Below, in pieces: positions 17,697-26,003 of a stretch of 64,000 bases of DNA. Under the pieces are notes generated by a model. It did not search any database. It had not been told where the DNA came from and saw only the letters and a list, made by a program, of their open reading frames with translations. The DNA comes from Streptococcus pluranimalium. GTDB lineage: Bacteria; Bacillota; Bacilli; Lactobacillales; Streptococcaceae. Positions within the stretch are counted from its first letter, which is position 1. Every line of letters begins with the position of its first letter. The DNA lies in NCBI RefSeq assembly GCF_002953735.1, contig NZ_CP025536.1, positions 2,001,523 through 2,065,522 on the forward strand. The letters run 5' to 3'. The translations under genes were made by a program, and so were the position numbers.

Positions 17697-18050
17697 TTAA
17701 AATAGTAGAGTTATCAGAGCTAAGATAGCCAAACCACCCTGTGTTAGAATGATTTTCTTATCAGCAGTCAAGGCTCCATAAGCTGCGGCAAGAACTACAT
17801 TAAGCAAGAAAACGACTACTAGCGTCTGATTCCCCGTCAAAATCCCAAATAGAAGAAAAATAGCAATCAAACCATTGTAAATCCCTTGGTTCTTGAATAA
17901 TTTACTAACAGAGTCACGTGAGCGCTCCTCGAGAGACATGTTAAAGACGCGGCCTGTCGTCTCCGACTGAGTCGCAAAAGTCTCTAAATACATGATGTAA
18001 AAGTGTTCCAAAGCCACTAAAGTAGCTAAAATAAGTGTCATAATTGACAT
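17697..18050 (-). CDS. DUF1304 family membrane protein
   Basis: 117-aa protein with four hydrophobic helices. Its pattern (LEHFYIMYLETFATQSETTGRVFNM, then NQGIYNGLIAIFLLFG) is characteristic of the DUF1304 family, whose function is not known. Monocistronic, with GAAAGAGGAAAC before the ATG. Confidence 0.85.
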   Translation of the reverse strand: MSIMTLILATLVALEHFYIMYLETFATQSETTGRVFNMSLEERSRDSVSKLFKNQGIYNGLIAIFLLFGILTGNQTLVVVFLLNVVLAAAYGALTADKKIILTQGGLAILALITLLF

Positions 18051-18205
18051 TGTTTCCTCTTTCTAAGTTAGCATCTTATTTAGACTAACTTCAACCTCAT
18101 TATCATATCAAAAGTAACAATAAATCGCACTTACTTTTACCGCAAATTATGTTAACTTATTCACAATTTTGTGGTACAATAAAATAAAAACGAAAGAAGA
18201 CACTT

Positions 18206-18406
18206 ATGAAGAAAGATGCTGTTATTAAACGCCTACGTGAAGAATTAAAAATGCCTAAATTCAATGCTTTCTTTGAAGAAAAGGACTACAGTGAAGAGGA
18301 TTATCAGCAGTTAAAAACTGATCTCCTCAACTACTACCGTGATTATGTCGATAATGTGGAAGCTGACTTCCAAGGCGGCCTCAAAACAAACGATGGACGA
18401 AAATAA
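18206..18406 (+). CDS. Small hypothetical cytosolic protein
   Basis: 66-aa highly charged protein, rich in Lys, Glu and Asp, predicted mostly helical, without signal peptide or membrane segment. GAAAGAAGA precedes the ATG and a terminator follows, so it is a genuine transcription unit. I do not recognise the family. It contains the acidic run FFEEKDYSEEDYQQLKTDLL. Confidence 0.7.
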   Translation: MKKDAVIKRLREELKMPKFNAFFEEKDYSEEDYQQLKTDLLNYYRDYVDNVEADFQGGLKTNDGRK

Positions 18407-18421
18407 GAAAACTCATATAAT

Positions 18422-18480
18422 ACTAGGTTACCATTCATGATGAGACAAAATCTATTGATGAGTAGCCTAGTTTTATTTTT
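18422..18480 (+). terminator. Terminator of the small ORF
   Basis: ACTAGGTTAC pairs with GTAGCCTAGT over a 29-nt loop, followed by TTTATTTTTTATT. Confidence 0.75.
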
Positions 18481-18492
18481 TATTCTAGAACG

Positions 18493-18533
18493 AAAAAAGC
18501 CTTGATCTAGGAAATACCTACTCAAAGCTTTTT
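18493..18533 (-). terminator. Terminator of the flavoprotein gene
   Basis: On the minus strand AAAAAGCTTTGA pairs with TCAAGGCTTTTTT over a 16-nt loop and ends in a T-run, just past the stop codon. Confidence 0.75.
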
Positions 18534-18542
18534 AATAGGGGC

Positions 18543-20057
18543 TTATTTAGCAAATTCAGCAGCTTTTGTACCTGCTTGACGACCAAAGACAACGATATCA
18601 GCAACGGCGTTACCACCGATACGGTTGCTTCCGTGTACGCCACCAGTTACTTCACCTGCAGCAAAGAGACCTGGAATAGCTGATCCATCTTTTTTCAATA
18701 CTTCTGTGTTTGTATTGATTTTAAGACCACCCATTGTGTGGTGGATACCTGGTGCAATCTTAATCGCATAGAAAGGTCCTTTTGAAATGTCACGATCCAT
18801 ACCTGTTGTGCGACCAAATTCTGAATCATTCTTAGCGGCAACTGATTTATTCCAAGCATCAATTGTTGCTGTCATGTTTTCTGCTGAAACATCCATTTTC
18901 TTAGCCAAATCTTCAATAGAATCGGCTTTAATCACCATACCTTTTTCTTCGTAAGTATCAATTGATTTTGAATGTTCGCGAAGTTGTTGATCAAAGACAA
19001 CGTATGCCGAACGTTCTGGAAGCCTATTGATTGCTGCAGAAACATTATCACGTGTTTCCATTTCATTGTAGAAACGTTTACCTTCTGCATTGATAAGAAC
19101 AGCGCCCTCACCACGGATAGCTTCTGATACTAAGAAAGGATCTTTACCTTTCTCTTGATAGACAGTTGGGTGAATTTGGATTTGATCCATTTGAACAGTG
19201 TCTGCACCGAGCTTCTCAGCAAGGGCAATACCATCACCAGATGCACCTTTATGGTTGGTTGTAACATAATTTTTCAATTCTGGTTTGTATTCAGTAATCA
19301 TTTCCATATTAGAACCGAAACCACCAGCAGTGTCAATAACGGCTTTCGCTGAAATTGTTTTTGTTTTCTTAGCCATTTTAACCTTAACACCAGTGACAGC
19401 ACCATCTTTGTCGGTAATTTCTGTAACATCTGCGTTCACAAAGATAGGAACTTTTTTCTCTTTCAAGTTATTGTAAAGACCATCTACCAAGTAACCACCT
19501 ACAGCTGAACCATCTGCTGGACGGTGAATACGCTCTTTAGAGAATCCACCAGAGAATGTAACATCACTCAAAGTAATTCCCATGCCATCTAGCCAGTCAA
19601 TTGCTTCTGCAGAATTATCTACCATGTAACGAAGTAATTCTGGGTTGTTAGTCCCTTTACCACCTTTTAGAGTTTCCTCGTAGAACAAATCATTAGTGTC
19701 ATCAATCCCTTGTTCTTTTTGGAATTTTGTTTCGGAAGCGTTCATACCTCCAGATGATTTATTGGTATTACCACCAATGACAGGCATTTTTTCAAAAATA
19801 GCAACATCTGCTCCGGCTTCTTGAGCTGAGAGAGCAGCTGCCATACCGGCACCTCCAGAACCAACAACGACAACATCATAGCTATCTTTTACTTCTGAAG
19901 GATCTGTATAGGTTTTTTGTGAAGCCCCTGAAACAGCTTCTTCTTTTGAAGACGATGAGGATTTTGTCTCTTTTGAATCATTTGAAGACTTACCACAAGC
20001 TACCAAGACAAAGATTGCTACAAAGCAAGCTATAATCTTTAACCAATTCTTTTTCAT
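18543..20057 (-). CDS. Secreted lipoprotein of the fumarate-reductase/flavocytochrome c family
   Basis: 504 aa from ATG 20055-20057 (AAGGAG 6 bp upstream; the TTG two codons earlier overlaps the site). The N-terminus is a lipoprotein signal with lipobox VLVAC, so the enzyme is anchored outside the membrane. A Ser-rich linker precedes an FAD domain (VVVVGSGGAGMAAALSA, residues about 61-77). Active-site residues of soluble fumarate/urocanate reductases are in place: H296 (QIHPTVY), R315 (AIRGEG), H440 (HHTMGG) and R479 (GSNRIGG). No FMN_bind domain is present, unlike many family members. It likely reduces an unsaturated acid outside the membrane; substrate and electron donor are unknown. It has a strong own promoter. 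Confidence 0.85.
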   Translation of the reverse strand: MKKNWLKIIACFVAIFVLVACGKSSNDSKETKSSSSSKEEAVSGASQKTYTDPSEVKDSYDVVVVGSGGAGMAAALSAQEAGADVAIFEKMPVIGGNTNKSSGGMNASETKFQKEQGIDDTNDLFYEETLKGGKGTNNPELLRYMVDNSAEAIDWLDGMGITLSDVTFSGGFSKERIHRPADGSAVGGYLVDGLYNNLKEKKVPIFVNADVTEITDKDGAVTGVKVKMAKKTKTISAKAVIDTAGGFGSNMEMITEYKPELKNYVTTNHKGASGDGIALAEKLGADTVQMDQIQIHPTVYQEKGKDPFLVSEAIRGEGAVLINAEGKRFYNEMETRDNVSAAINRLPERSAYVVFDQQLREHSKSIDTYEEKGMVIKADSIEDLAKKMDVSAENMTATIDAWNKSVAAKNDSEFGRTTGMDRDISKGPFYAIKIAPGIHHTMGGLKINTNTEVLKKDGSAIPGLFAAGEVTGGVHGSNRIGGNAVADIVVFGRQAGTKAAEFAK

Positions 20058-20068
20058 ATCCAACTCCT

Positions 20069-20137
20069 TGAAATTTATTTCACAAGCATTTTAACTCAAA
20101 AAGGAAACGCTGTCAAGGTTTTGTGAAATTTTTTTCA
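20069..20137 (-). promoter_or_regulatory. Promoter of the flavoprotein gene with two flanking palindromes
   Basis: Minus strand: TTGACA (20111-20116), 17-bp spacer, TAAAAT (20088-20093). TGAAATTTATTTCA (20069-20082) and TGAAATTTTTTTCA (20124-20137) flank it with 55 bp between centres. Each belongs to a longer TTGTGAAAT-type site reminiscent of, but not matching, Rex boxes. Confidence 0.65.
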
Positions 20138-20298
20138 GAAAAAACAATACTGAATCCCTATTAAATGTTTATTTTCTGGTAAATTTGAGTTGTTGAAAGT
20201 CAATGAGCAAAAGCTGTCCTATTTTTGAAACAGCTCTAAAATCACTCTGAAAGTTAGTAAAATGATAAACAAATTCAAAAACTTGCATTTCAAACAAA

Positions 20299-20330
20299 AC
20301 AAAAAGCCCGTCGTAACAGGCTTTCTTTGC
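20299..20330 (-). terminator. Terminator of rpsD
   Basis: Minus strand AAAGCC and GGCTTT (20303-20325, 10-nt loop) then TTTG, just after the stop codon. Confidence 0.8.
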
Positions 20331-20344
20331 AATAAATATAAAAA

Positions 20345-20956
20345 TTAAAGCATTTTGTTGTAGAATTCAACGATAAGTGCTTCGTTGATTTCTGGGTGGA
20401 TTTCATCACGTTCTGGGAGACGAGTAAGAGATCCTTCGAGTTTTTCAGCATCGAATGATACGAATGCTGGACGTCCAACTGTAGCTTCAACTGCTTCAAG
20501 GATAGCTGGAACTTTAGCTGATTTTTCGCGAACTGAGATCACTTGACCAACTTCAACACGGTATGATGGGATATCAACGCGTTTTCCGTCAACAAGAATA
20601 TGACCGTGGTTTACGAATTGACGAGCTTGACGGCGAGTCGTTGCAAGACCTAAACGGTAAACAACGTTGTCAAGACGACGCTCAAGAAGAAGCATGAAGT
20701 TGTAACCAAGGATTCCGCCTTTGATTTTTGTAGCTTGTACGAACAAGTTACGGAATTGTTTTTCACCCATTCCGTAAGTGAAACGCAATTTTTGTTTTTC
20801 AGCTAATTGCAAACCGTACTCAGAAAGTTTTGAACGGTTGTTTGGTCCGTGTTGTCCTGGAACGTAGTTACGGCGAGCAAGCTCTTTACCTGTTCCTGTA
20901 AGTGACAAGCCAAGACGACGGGCTTGTTTCCATGATGGTCCTGTATAACGTGACAT
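20345..20956 (-). CDS. rpsD: 30S ribosomal protein S4 (uS4)
   Basis: 203-aa 16S-binding ribosomal protein. The start is ATG 20954-20956 ([19 protein letters not shown]) with GAGGAGGA upstream; the longer open frame reads into the leader. The S4 RNA-binding domain is seen in [20 protein letters not shown] and [13 protein letters not shown]. Stand-alone gene with own promoter, structured leader and terminator, as in other Firmicutes, where S4 represses its own synthesis. Confidence 0.97.
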   Translation of the reverse strand: MSRYTGPSWKQARRLGLSLTGTGKELARRNYVPGQHGPNNRSKLSEYGLQLAEKQKLRFTYGMGEKQFRNLFVQATKIKGGILGYNFMLLLERRLDNVVYRLGLATTRRQARQFVNHGHILVDGKRVDIPSYRVEVGQVISVREKSAKVPAILEAVEATVGRPAFVSFDAEKLEGSLTRLPERDEIHPEINEALIVEFYNKML

Positions 20957-21129
20957 TAAAATGTCCTCCTCTTTTGTTTTTGAAAATAGCGGAGCTACCT
21001 TCATATTTGAGGAAATAAGTATGTTCAATCCTGATTCGTGCAGATGCCCTTCGCCTAAACAGCCAAGGTTACTTGTATTTCAAGGTATCTGTTGACGAGC
21101 TTCATATTGAACTGCCATTATTTCACACA
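20957..21129 (-). ncRNA. Structured 5' leader of rpsD (candidate S4 autoregulatory RNA)
   Basis: The inferred transcript carries about 170 nt before rpsD. GTTCAAT and ATTGAAC (21116-21122 and 21023-21029) can close a large domain with internal helices. Firmicutes rpsD leaders bind S4 for feedback control; that this one does so is inference from position and structure. Confidence 0.5.
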
Positions 21130-21135
21130 AAGAGT

Positions 21136-21164
21136 ATTGTAGCATTTCTATACTTGAAAGTAAA
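21136..21164 (-). promoter_or_regulatory. rpsD promoter
   Basis: Minus strand: TTTACT (21159-21164), 17-bp spacer, TACAAT (21136-21141) preceded by TGC, an extended -10. Confidence 0.65.
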
Positions 21165-21190
21165 GTAATAATTTTAAATGGTAAGTAATC

Positions 21191-21565
21191 CTATTGTTTC
21201 TTTGCTCCAATAATAAATAACACGATAACACTCGAGAAAAATACATAATTCTGGGTCTTTATAGCCATTATGATGAAAGGAACCATAACTATTAAGTATA
21301 TGTAATCAATCGTATAATTTCCTACACGTAATCCTCTACTTTCTTTTTGTGAACTTTCAATCAGTAAGGACTCGATGCTGACTCCTAGTTGGTCACTAAG
21401 CCTCATCATATTCCGTTTACTAGGATAGGTTTCCCCATTTTCCCATTTTGAAATCGTCTTATCAGAAACATCTAACTGCTCTGCTAATTCTGCTTGTGTC
21501 AATCCATTGTCTTGACGGTATTTTTTTAGGGTTATGGCTAAAATCGTTTCTTTATCCAATATCAT
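21191..21565 (-). CDS. XRE-family regulator with membrane tail
   Basis: 124-aa protein. Residues 10-65 form a Cro/C1-type helix-turn-helix (YRQDNGLTQAELAEQLDVSDKT then ISKWENGETYPS). The C-terminal 40 residues form two membrane helices (YLIVMVPFIIMAI and YVFFSSVIVLFII). Regulators tied to the membrane in this way are common in Gram-positive bacteria; targets here are unknown. GGAGGGAT precedes the ATG. Confidence 0.8.
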   Translation of the reverse strand: MILDKETILAITLKKYRQDNGLTQAELAEQLDVSDKTISKWENGETYPSKRNMMRLSDQLGVSIESLLIESSQKESRGLRVGNYTIDYIYLIVMVPFIIMAIKTQNYVFFSSVIVLFIIGAKKQ

Positions 21566-21705
21566 CCCTCCTTTACATCAATCTTACTAAAATCCTCATC
21601 TCTTTTACAGGAATATGATAAAAAGAGAGGGAACGAGAGTCATTATTTCATTAGAAACAGTCAACCTATTCTCAACTTTCTTTACTCAGGTGTCAATTTT
21701 CGTGT

Positions 21706-21730
21706 AAATAAAAAACCTCTGAGTGAGGTT
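21706..21730 (-). terminator. Terminator of veg
   Basis: Minus strand AACCTC and GAGGTT with a 5-nt loop, then TTTTATTT. Confidence 0.8.
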
Positions 21731-21736
21731 CTAATG

Positions 21737-22027
21737 CTATTCAGCTGTTTCTTCTTCGTCAAAATAACGAATCAAGGTTTTCTCTGTCAAAATATCAGAG
21801 TAAGTATAAGATTCAACATAAGAATTGTTGATAGCTCCTGGTTCATCTGATTGTTCGTTGTATTCAACGATAAACAATGATTGATATACTTCAATCAAGC
21901 GGCCTGTTTTGGTTTTTTCACGCTTACGACCATTCTCTAAAGTTAATTCAACCAACTGTCCTTCATGATTTTTGACATCATCTTTAATTTTCTTCATTTT
22001 GGCTACATCAGCAAATGCATCACTCAT
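21737..22027 (-). CDS. veg: Veg family protein
   Basis: 96-aa cytosolic protein. The start MSDAFADVAKMKKIKDDVK is at ATG 22025-22027 with AGGAG upstream. The core (HEGQLVELTLENGRKREK, then TKTGRLIEVYQSLFIVEY) is the Veg/DUF1021 fold, an SH3-like beta protein. In B. subtilis Veg affects biofilm matrix genes and spore outgrowth; its role in streptococci is not known. Confidence 0.88.
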   Translation of the reverse strand: MSDAFADVAKMKKIKDDVKNHEGQLVELTLENGRKREKTKTGRLIEVYQSLFIVEYNEQSDEPGAINNSYVESYTYSDILTEKTLIRYFDEEETAE

Positions 22028-22087
22028 ATGGATTCTCCTATCTCTTAGACAAACCACTTTACAAGTTTGTCAACCTACCTATCACGT

Positions 22088-23449
22088 TTAAAACTCTTCA
22101 AATTGAGCTATACTTGAAAACTTATTATATTCTTTCTGGAACATCAACTTAACAGTTCCACGCGCGCCAGCACGGTTTTTCTCAAGGATGACTTCGACTG
22201 TATTATCCTCGATGGCTTCTTCTGATTCCTCACCTTCTTTTCGGTAATAATCATCACGATAAAGAAAGGCAACGATATCTGCATCCTGCTCGATAGACCC
22301 TGATTCACGAATATCCGAAAGAACCGGTCGCTTATCCTGACGTTGCTCAACGCCACGAGAGAGCTGACTAAGAGCAATCACGGGAACTCGTAATTCTTTT
22401 GCCAGAATCTTCAACTGACGTGAAATCTCTGAGACCTCTTGTTGACGATTTTCAGGACGAGTCCCTGAAATCAACTGCAAGTAGTCAATAACAATCAACC
22501 CTAGACCACCATCAACTTCTTGCGCGAGTTTACGAGAACGGGCTCGAATCTCGGTAATCTTAATCCCTGGTGTATCATCAATGTAAATGGGTGCTTCAGC
22601 AAGTGCGCCCTGAGCAATCATTACATTTGTCCAGTCTTGCTCGGTCAGTTGCCCCGTACGCAGAGAATGGGAATCAATCATCCCTTCTGCAGCTAGCATA
22701 CGGTCAACCAAACTTTCTGCCCCCATCTCAAGAGAGAAAATGGCAACAGCCTTATTTTGCTTTGTTCCAACATTTTGAGCGATGTTAAGAACAAAAGCAG
22801 TCTTACCGACCGCAGGACGAGCAGCTAAAATAATCAGTTGGTCTGGGTGTAAACCAGTTGTAATACGGTCCAAATCTCTAAATCCTGTTGGAAGTCCTGT
22901 GACATCAGATGTCTGCTGGGCACGAATTTCAAGATTTTCAAAGTTTTGATCGAGTACACTAGCAATCGTTCTAAATCCACTTCGATTACTGTGTTCATTA
23001 ATATCAATCAAGGCTTTTTCAGCACCAGCAATGATTTCTTCTGAATCAAGAGATCCTTCATAAGCTTCATTGACAGTATCTGTTAAGCGCTTGATAATAT
23101 TACGCAACATGGCTTTTTCAGCCACAATTTTAGCGTAGTAATCTGCGTTAGCACTAGTTGGAACACTATTAACTAATTCTACAATGTAAGAGAGCCCTCC
23201 GATATTTTGAAGGTCTCCTTGACTATCAAGAATATTTCTAACTGTTGTCGCATCGATAGCATCGTGACGATCACTTAGGGTGATCATTGCCCTGAAAATA
23301 ACCTTATGGGCATACTTATAAAAGTCATCTGCTTCGATAAACTCACGAACCGTTATCAGCTTGTCTGGTGAGATAAAGATGGATCCCAAAACAGACTGCT
23401 CGGCTACCAAATCTTGTGGCTGTACACGTAATTCTGGTGTGTCCGCCAT
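22088..23449 (-). CDS. dnaB: Replicative DNA helicase DnaB
   Basis: 453-aa hexameric helicase of the replication fork (named dnaC in some Gram-positive genomes). The N-terminal domain (QSVLGSIFISPDKL) binds primase. The RecA-like motor shows Walker A ARPAVGKTAF, Walker B GLIVIDYLQLI and the DnaB motif SQLSRGVEQR. It follows rplI by 48 bp in the gdpP-rplI-dnaB cluster typical of Firmicutes. Confidence 0.97.
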   Translation of the reverse strand: MADTPELRVQPQDLVAEQSVLGSIFISPDKLITVREFIEADDFYKYAHKVIFRAMITLSDRHDAIDATTVRNILDSQGDLQNIGGLSYIVELVNSVPTSANADYYAKIVAEKAMLRNIIKRLTDTVNEAYEGSLDSEEIIAGAEKALIDINEHSNRSGFRTIASVLDQNFENLEIRAQQTSDVTGLPTGFRDLDRITTGLHPDQLIILAARPAVGKTAFVLNIAQNVGTKQNKAVAIFSLEMGAESLVDRMLAAEGMIDSHSLRTGQLTEQDWTNVMIAQGALAEAPIYIDDTPGIKITEIRARSRKLAQEVDGGLGLIVIDYLQLISGTRPENRQQEVSEISRQLKILAKELRVPVIALSQLSRGVEQRQDKRPVLSDIRESGSIEQDADIVAFLYRDDYYRKEGEESEEAIEDNTVEVILEKNRAGARGTVKLMFQKEYNKFSSIAQFEEF

Positions 23450-23497
23450 CTTCTCACCTCCTTGTCAATCTTATGTGAATAAAGCCTTATCGACGAT

Positions 23498-23950
23498 TTA
23501 TACTTCTTTTATAGCCAACTTAATATCAGCAGTTACTTCTTTATGTAATTTAACAGGTACTTCAATCAAACCAATCGCACGAATCGGATGATCTAACTCA
23601 ATATGACGTTTATCAACTTTGATGCCAAATTGTTTCTGCAACTCTTCAGCAATTTTCTTAGCCGTAACAGAACCGAAAGTACGACCATCAGGACCAACTT
23701 TTTCGGTAAACTGCACACGTGTTTCTTCTTTTTCAAGTTCAACTTTTGTGGCTTTAGCCTCTGCTAGAATCTCAGCTTGGTGTTTTTCTTCAGATTTTTG
23801 TTTACCTTTAAGCTCACCAATAGCTTGACTAGTAGCTTCTTTAGCCAAATTTTTCTTCAATAAGAAGTTTTGAGCATACCCAGTTGGTACTTCTTTAACT
23901 TCTCCTTTTTTACCCTTTCCTTTAACATCTTGTAAGAAAATAACTCTCAT
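23498..23950 (-). CDS. rplI: 50S ribosomal protein L9 (bL9)
   Basis: 150-aa protein with the N-terminal [20 protein letters not shown] domain, a long connecting helix and the C-terminal RNA-binding domain ([16 protein letters not shown]). It starts 3 bp after gdpP and is translationally coupled to it. Confidence 0.97.
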   Translation of the reverse strand: MRVIFLQDVKGKGKKGEVKEVPTGYAQNFLLKKNLAKEATSQAIGELKGKQKSEEKHQAEILAEAKATKVELEKEETRVQFTEKVGPDGRTFGSVTAKKIAEELQKQFGIKVDKRHIELDHPIRAIGLIEVPVKLHKEVTADIKLAIKEV

Positions 23951-23953
23951 CCT

Positions 23954-25921
23954 CTACTCCTCCTCTACTTCTTTATCAATAATATCGAATAATTTCGCTT
24001 CTAAGTCAATCACAGCAATATTATCACATTGACAAGCAGCGAGGTTAAAATGACCTCCACCGCCCAATTGCTCCATAATACGCTGAACGTTTATATGATT
24101 TCGACTACGTGCTGAGATCGTTGTTTGACCTTTTTGATTTTTAGAAATAACAAAACTAGCTTCAACATTAGCCATTCTAAGAAGACTGTCAGCTGCCTTA
24201 CTTGCAATGACATTATTATAAGAAACATCTTCCGGACCACTAGCAACCATGATATGGTCTTTATATAATTTAGCCTTCAAAATTAATTCATTGACTTGGC
24301 GATATTCTTCAAAATCAGTTGCAGCGATCGATTGAATTTCAGCACTGTCACTCCCCAAACTTCTCAGATAGCTAGCTACATCAAATGTACGACTGGTTAC
24401 GCGTGTTGAAAAATTCTTAGTATCAAGCATAATACCCGCCATCAAGAGACTAGCCTGAAGTTTATTTAGTTTGTTATCCTTAGCATTTTGGAATGTAATC
24501 AATTCAGTGACCAATTCAGCCGCTGAGCTGGCACCACTCTCAATAAAGGTCAAGACAGCATTATCAGGGAAATCATCATCTCGACGATGATGGTCAACTA
24601 CAATGGTTTCACGAAACTCATCAAACAACTCTTTCGATAGTGTCAGACTAGTTTTAGAGTGGTCAACCATGATTAACAATGATCTATGATCAACCATCTG
24701 TAAAGCTTCTGAAATTGTCACAAGATCAGTGGAGTCATCTTCTTTCAGACGTTCAATGGCTCTTTCTATATCCATTCCCATATCACTAGGATCGTAGACA
24801 ACATAAGATTCTGATACTAATTGATTAGCGAAGAATTGCATCCCAACAGCTGAACCTAAAGCGTCCATATCTAAACGGCGATGTCCTACAACAAATACCT
24901 TATCAACTGACTTAATCTTATCTGATATAGCCGACATCATCGCACGCGTTCGCGTTCTAGAACGTTTAACTGTAGAAACTGTTCCCCCTCCAAAGTAGAG
25001 CAAATCAGCATGTTCTTCATTTTCTTTAAGAACGGCTTGATCTCCACCACGAACCAAAGCGATGTTCAGATTTTCTTGAGCAATCACACCAATCTGATTA
25101 TGGTGCCCCCTTCCATAGGAAATCCCCATACTCAAGGTCAGTGATAAGTCATATTCTTGAGCCTCTTGACGGAAACGATCTAGAATATCGAATTTATCGT
25201 CAATTAATTTTTCGAGGGTACCATAATCCGTAAAGAAGTAAAAACGGTCCATAGCAACGCGACGATAGAAAATAGCATGCTCTTCTGCAAAATTAGCAAT
25301 AAAATTAGCTACAAAACTATTAATGCTTGAAACATCAGCATCTGCCATGTTATCTGTAAAATCATCATAATTGTCGACAGACATAATCCCAATAACAGGA
25401 CGTTTTTTAAGAGCCTTTTGACTACTTTCAATTTCTTGACTCGCATCGAAGAAGTAAAAAACACCTGCCTCTAAATCCATATAAGAATTATAACGTGCAT
25501 CTCCAATAGTAATACTACGCGTTGGAGCCCCCTCTTTGTGGGCATTAATGAGATTTTGGACAATCTGAGTATCAAATTTCCCAGACTCAGGGTCACTAAA
25601 AATCAGCTGAGAATACGGATTATACCAGTCAATATCACTTTCTTCGGGATCAAACTTAATCACTCCAACTGGCATTTTATCTAGCAAGGTTTTTAAGCTT
25701 GACTCAGTTTGATCATTTAATAGTTCAATTTGTTCATCTTCCGATAGTTGATAACTTTCTTTCTGAAAATAAAGCAATGCCGTCAAAAATAAACACGCCA
25801 AAAAAATAGCAATCAATAGACCAGTTTCTGACTGTGTTAGACGCACACTGATGGCCAAGAGACCAAATACAATCATGCCAATCATCACAAGATGAATGGT
25901 TTCAAAACGAAATCTTTTCAT
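23954..25921 (-). CDS. gdpP: c-di-AMP phosphodiesterase GdpP
   Basis: 655-aa membrane enzyme hydrolysing c-di-AMP to pApA. Two N-terminal helices (residues 10-50) precede a degenerate PAS domain (about 75-145), a degenerate GGDEF domain (about 170-300) and a DHH/DHHA1 domain. Catalytic motifs visible are GHRRLDMDALGSA, VDHSKT, VDHHRRDDDF and GGGGHFN. It controls cell-wall stress and potassium balance through c-di-AMP. First gene of the gdpP-rplI-dnaB run. Confidence 0.96.
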   Translation of the reverse strand: MKRFRFETIHLVMIGMIVFGLLAISVRLTQSETGLLIAIFLACLFLTALLYFQKESYQLSEDEQIELLNDQTESSLKTLLDKMPVGVIKFDPEESDIDWYNPYSQLIFSDPESGKFDTQIVQNLINAHKEGAPTRSITIGDARYNSYMDLEAGVFYFFDASQEIESSQKALKKRPVIGIMSVDNYDDFTDNMADADVSSINSFVANFIANFAEEHAIFYRRVAMDRFYFFTDYGTLEKLIDDKFDILDRFRQEAQEYDLSLTLSMGISYGRGHHNQIGVIAQENLNIALVRGGDQAVLKENEEHADLLYFGGGTVSTVKRSRTRTRAMMSAISDKIKSVDKVFVVGHRRLDMDALGSAVGMQFFANQLVSESYVVYDPSDMGMDIERAIERLKEDDSTDLVTISEALQMVDHRSLLIMVDHSKTSLTLSKELFDEFRETIVVDHHRRDDDFPDNAVLTFIESGASSAAELVTELITFQNAKDNKLNKLQASLLMAGIMLDTKNFSTRVTSRTFDVASYLRSLGSDSAEIQSIAATDFEEYRQVNELILKAKLYKDHIMVASGPEDVSYNNVIASKAADSLLRMANVEASFVISKNQKGQTTISARSRNHINVQRIMEQLGGGGHFNLAACQCDNIAVIDLEAKLFDIIDKEVEEE

Positions 25922-26003
25922 TTAATAACCTCTTAAGGTCATATTATACCACAAAAAGCCCTGAATATCAGGACTCTTTTTACCTTTATAGATTACAGTT
26001 TGA

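Noticed and set aside
20121-20140. Rex redox operator at the flavoprotein promoter
   Set aside because: Half-sites are similar but spacing and outer bases do not fit the 18-bp Rex box; kept only as an unnamed palindrome.
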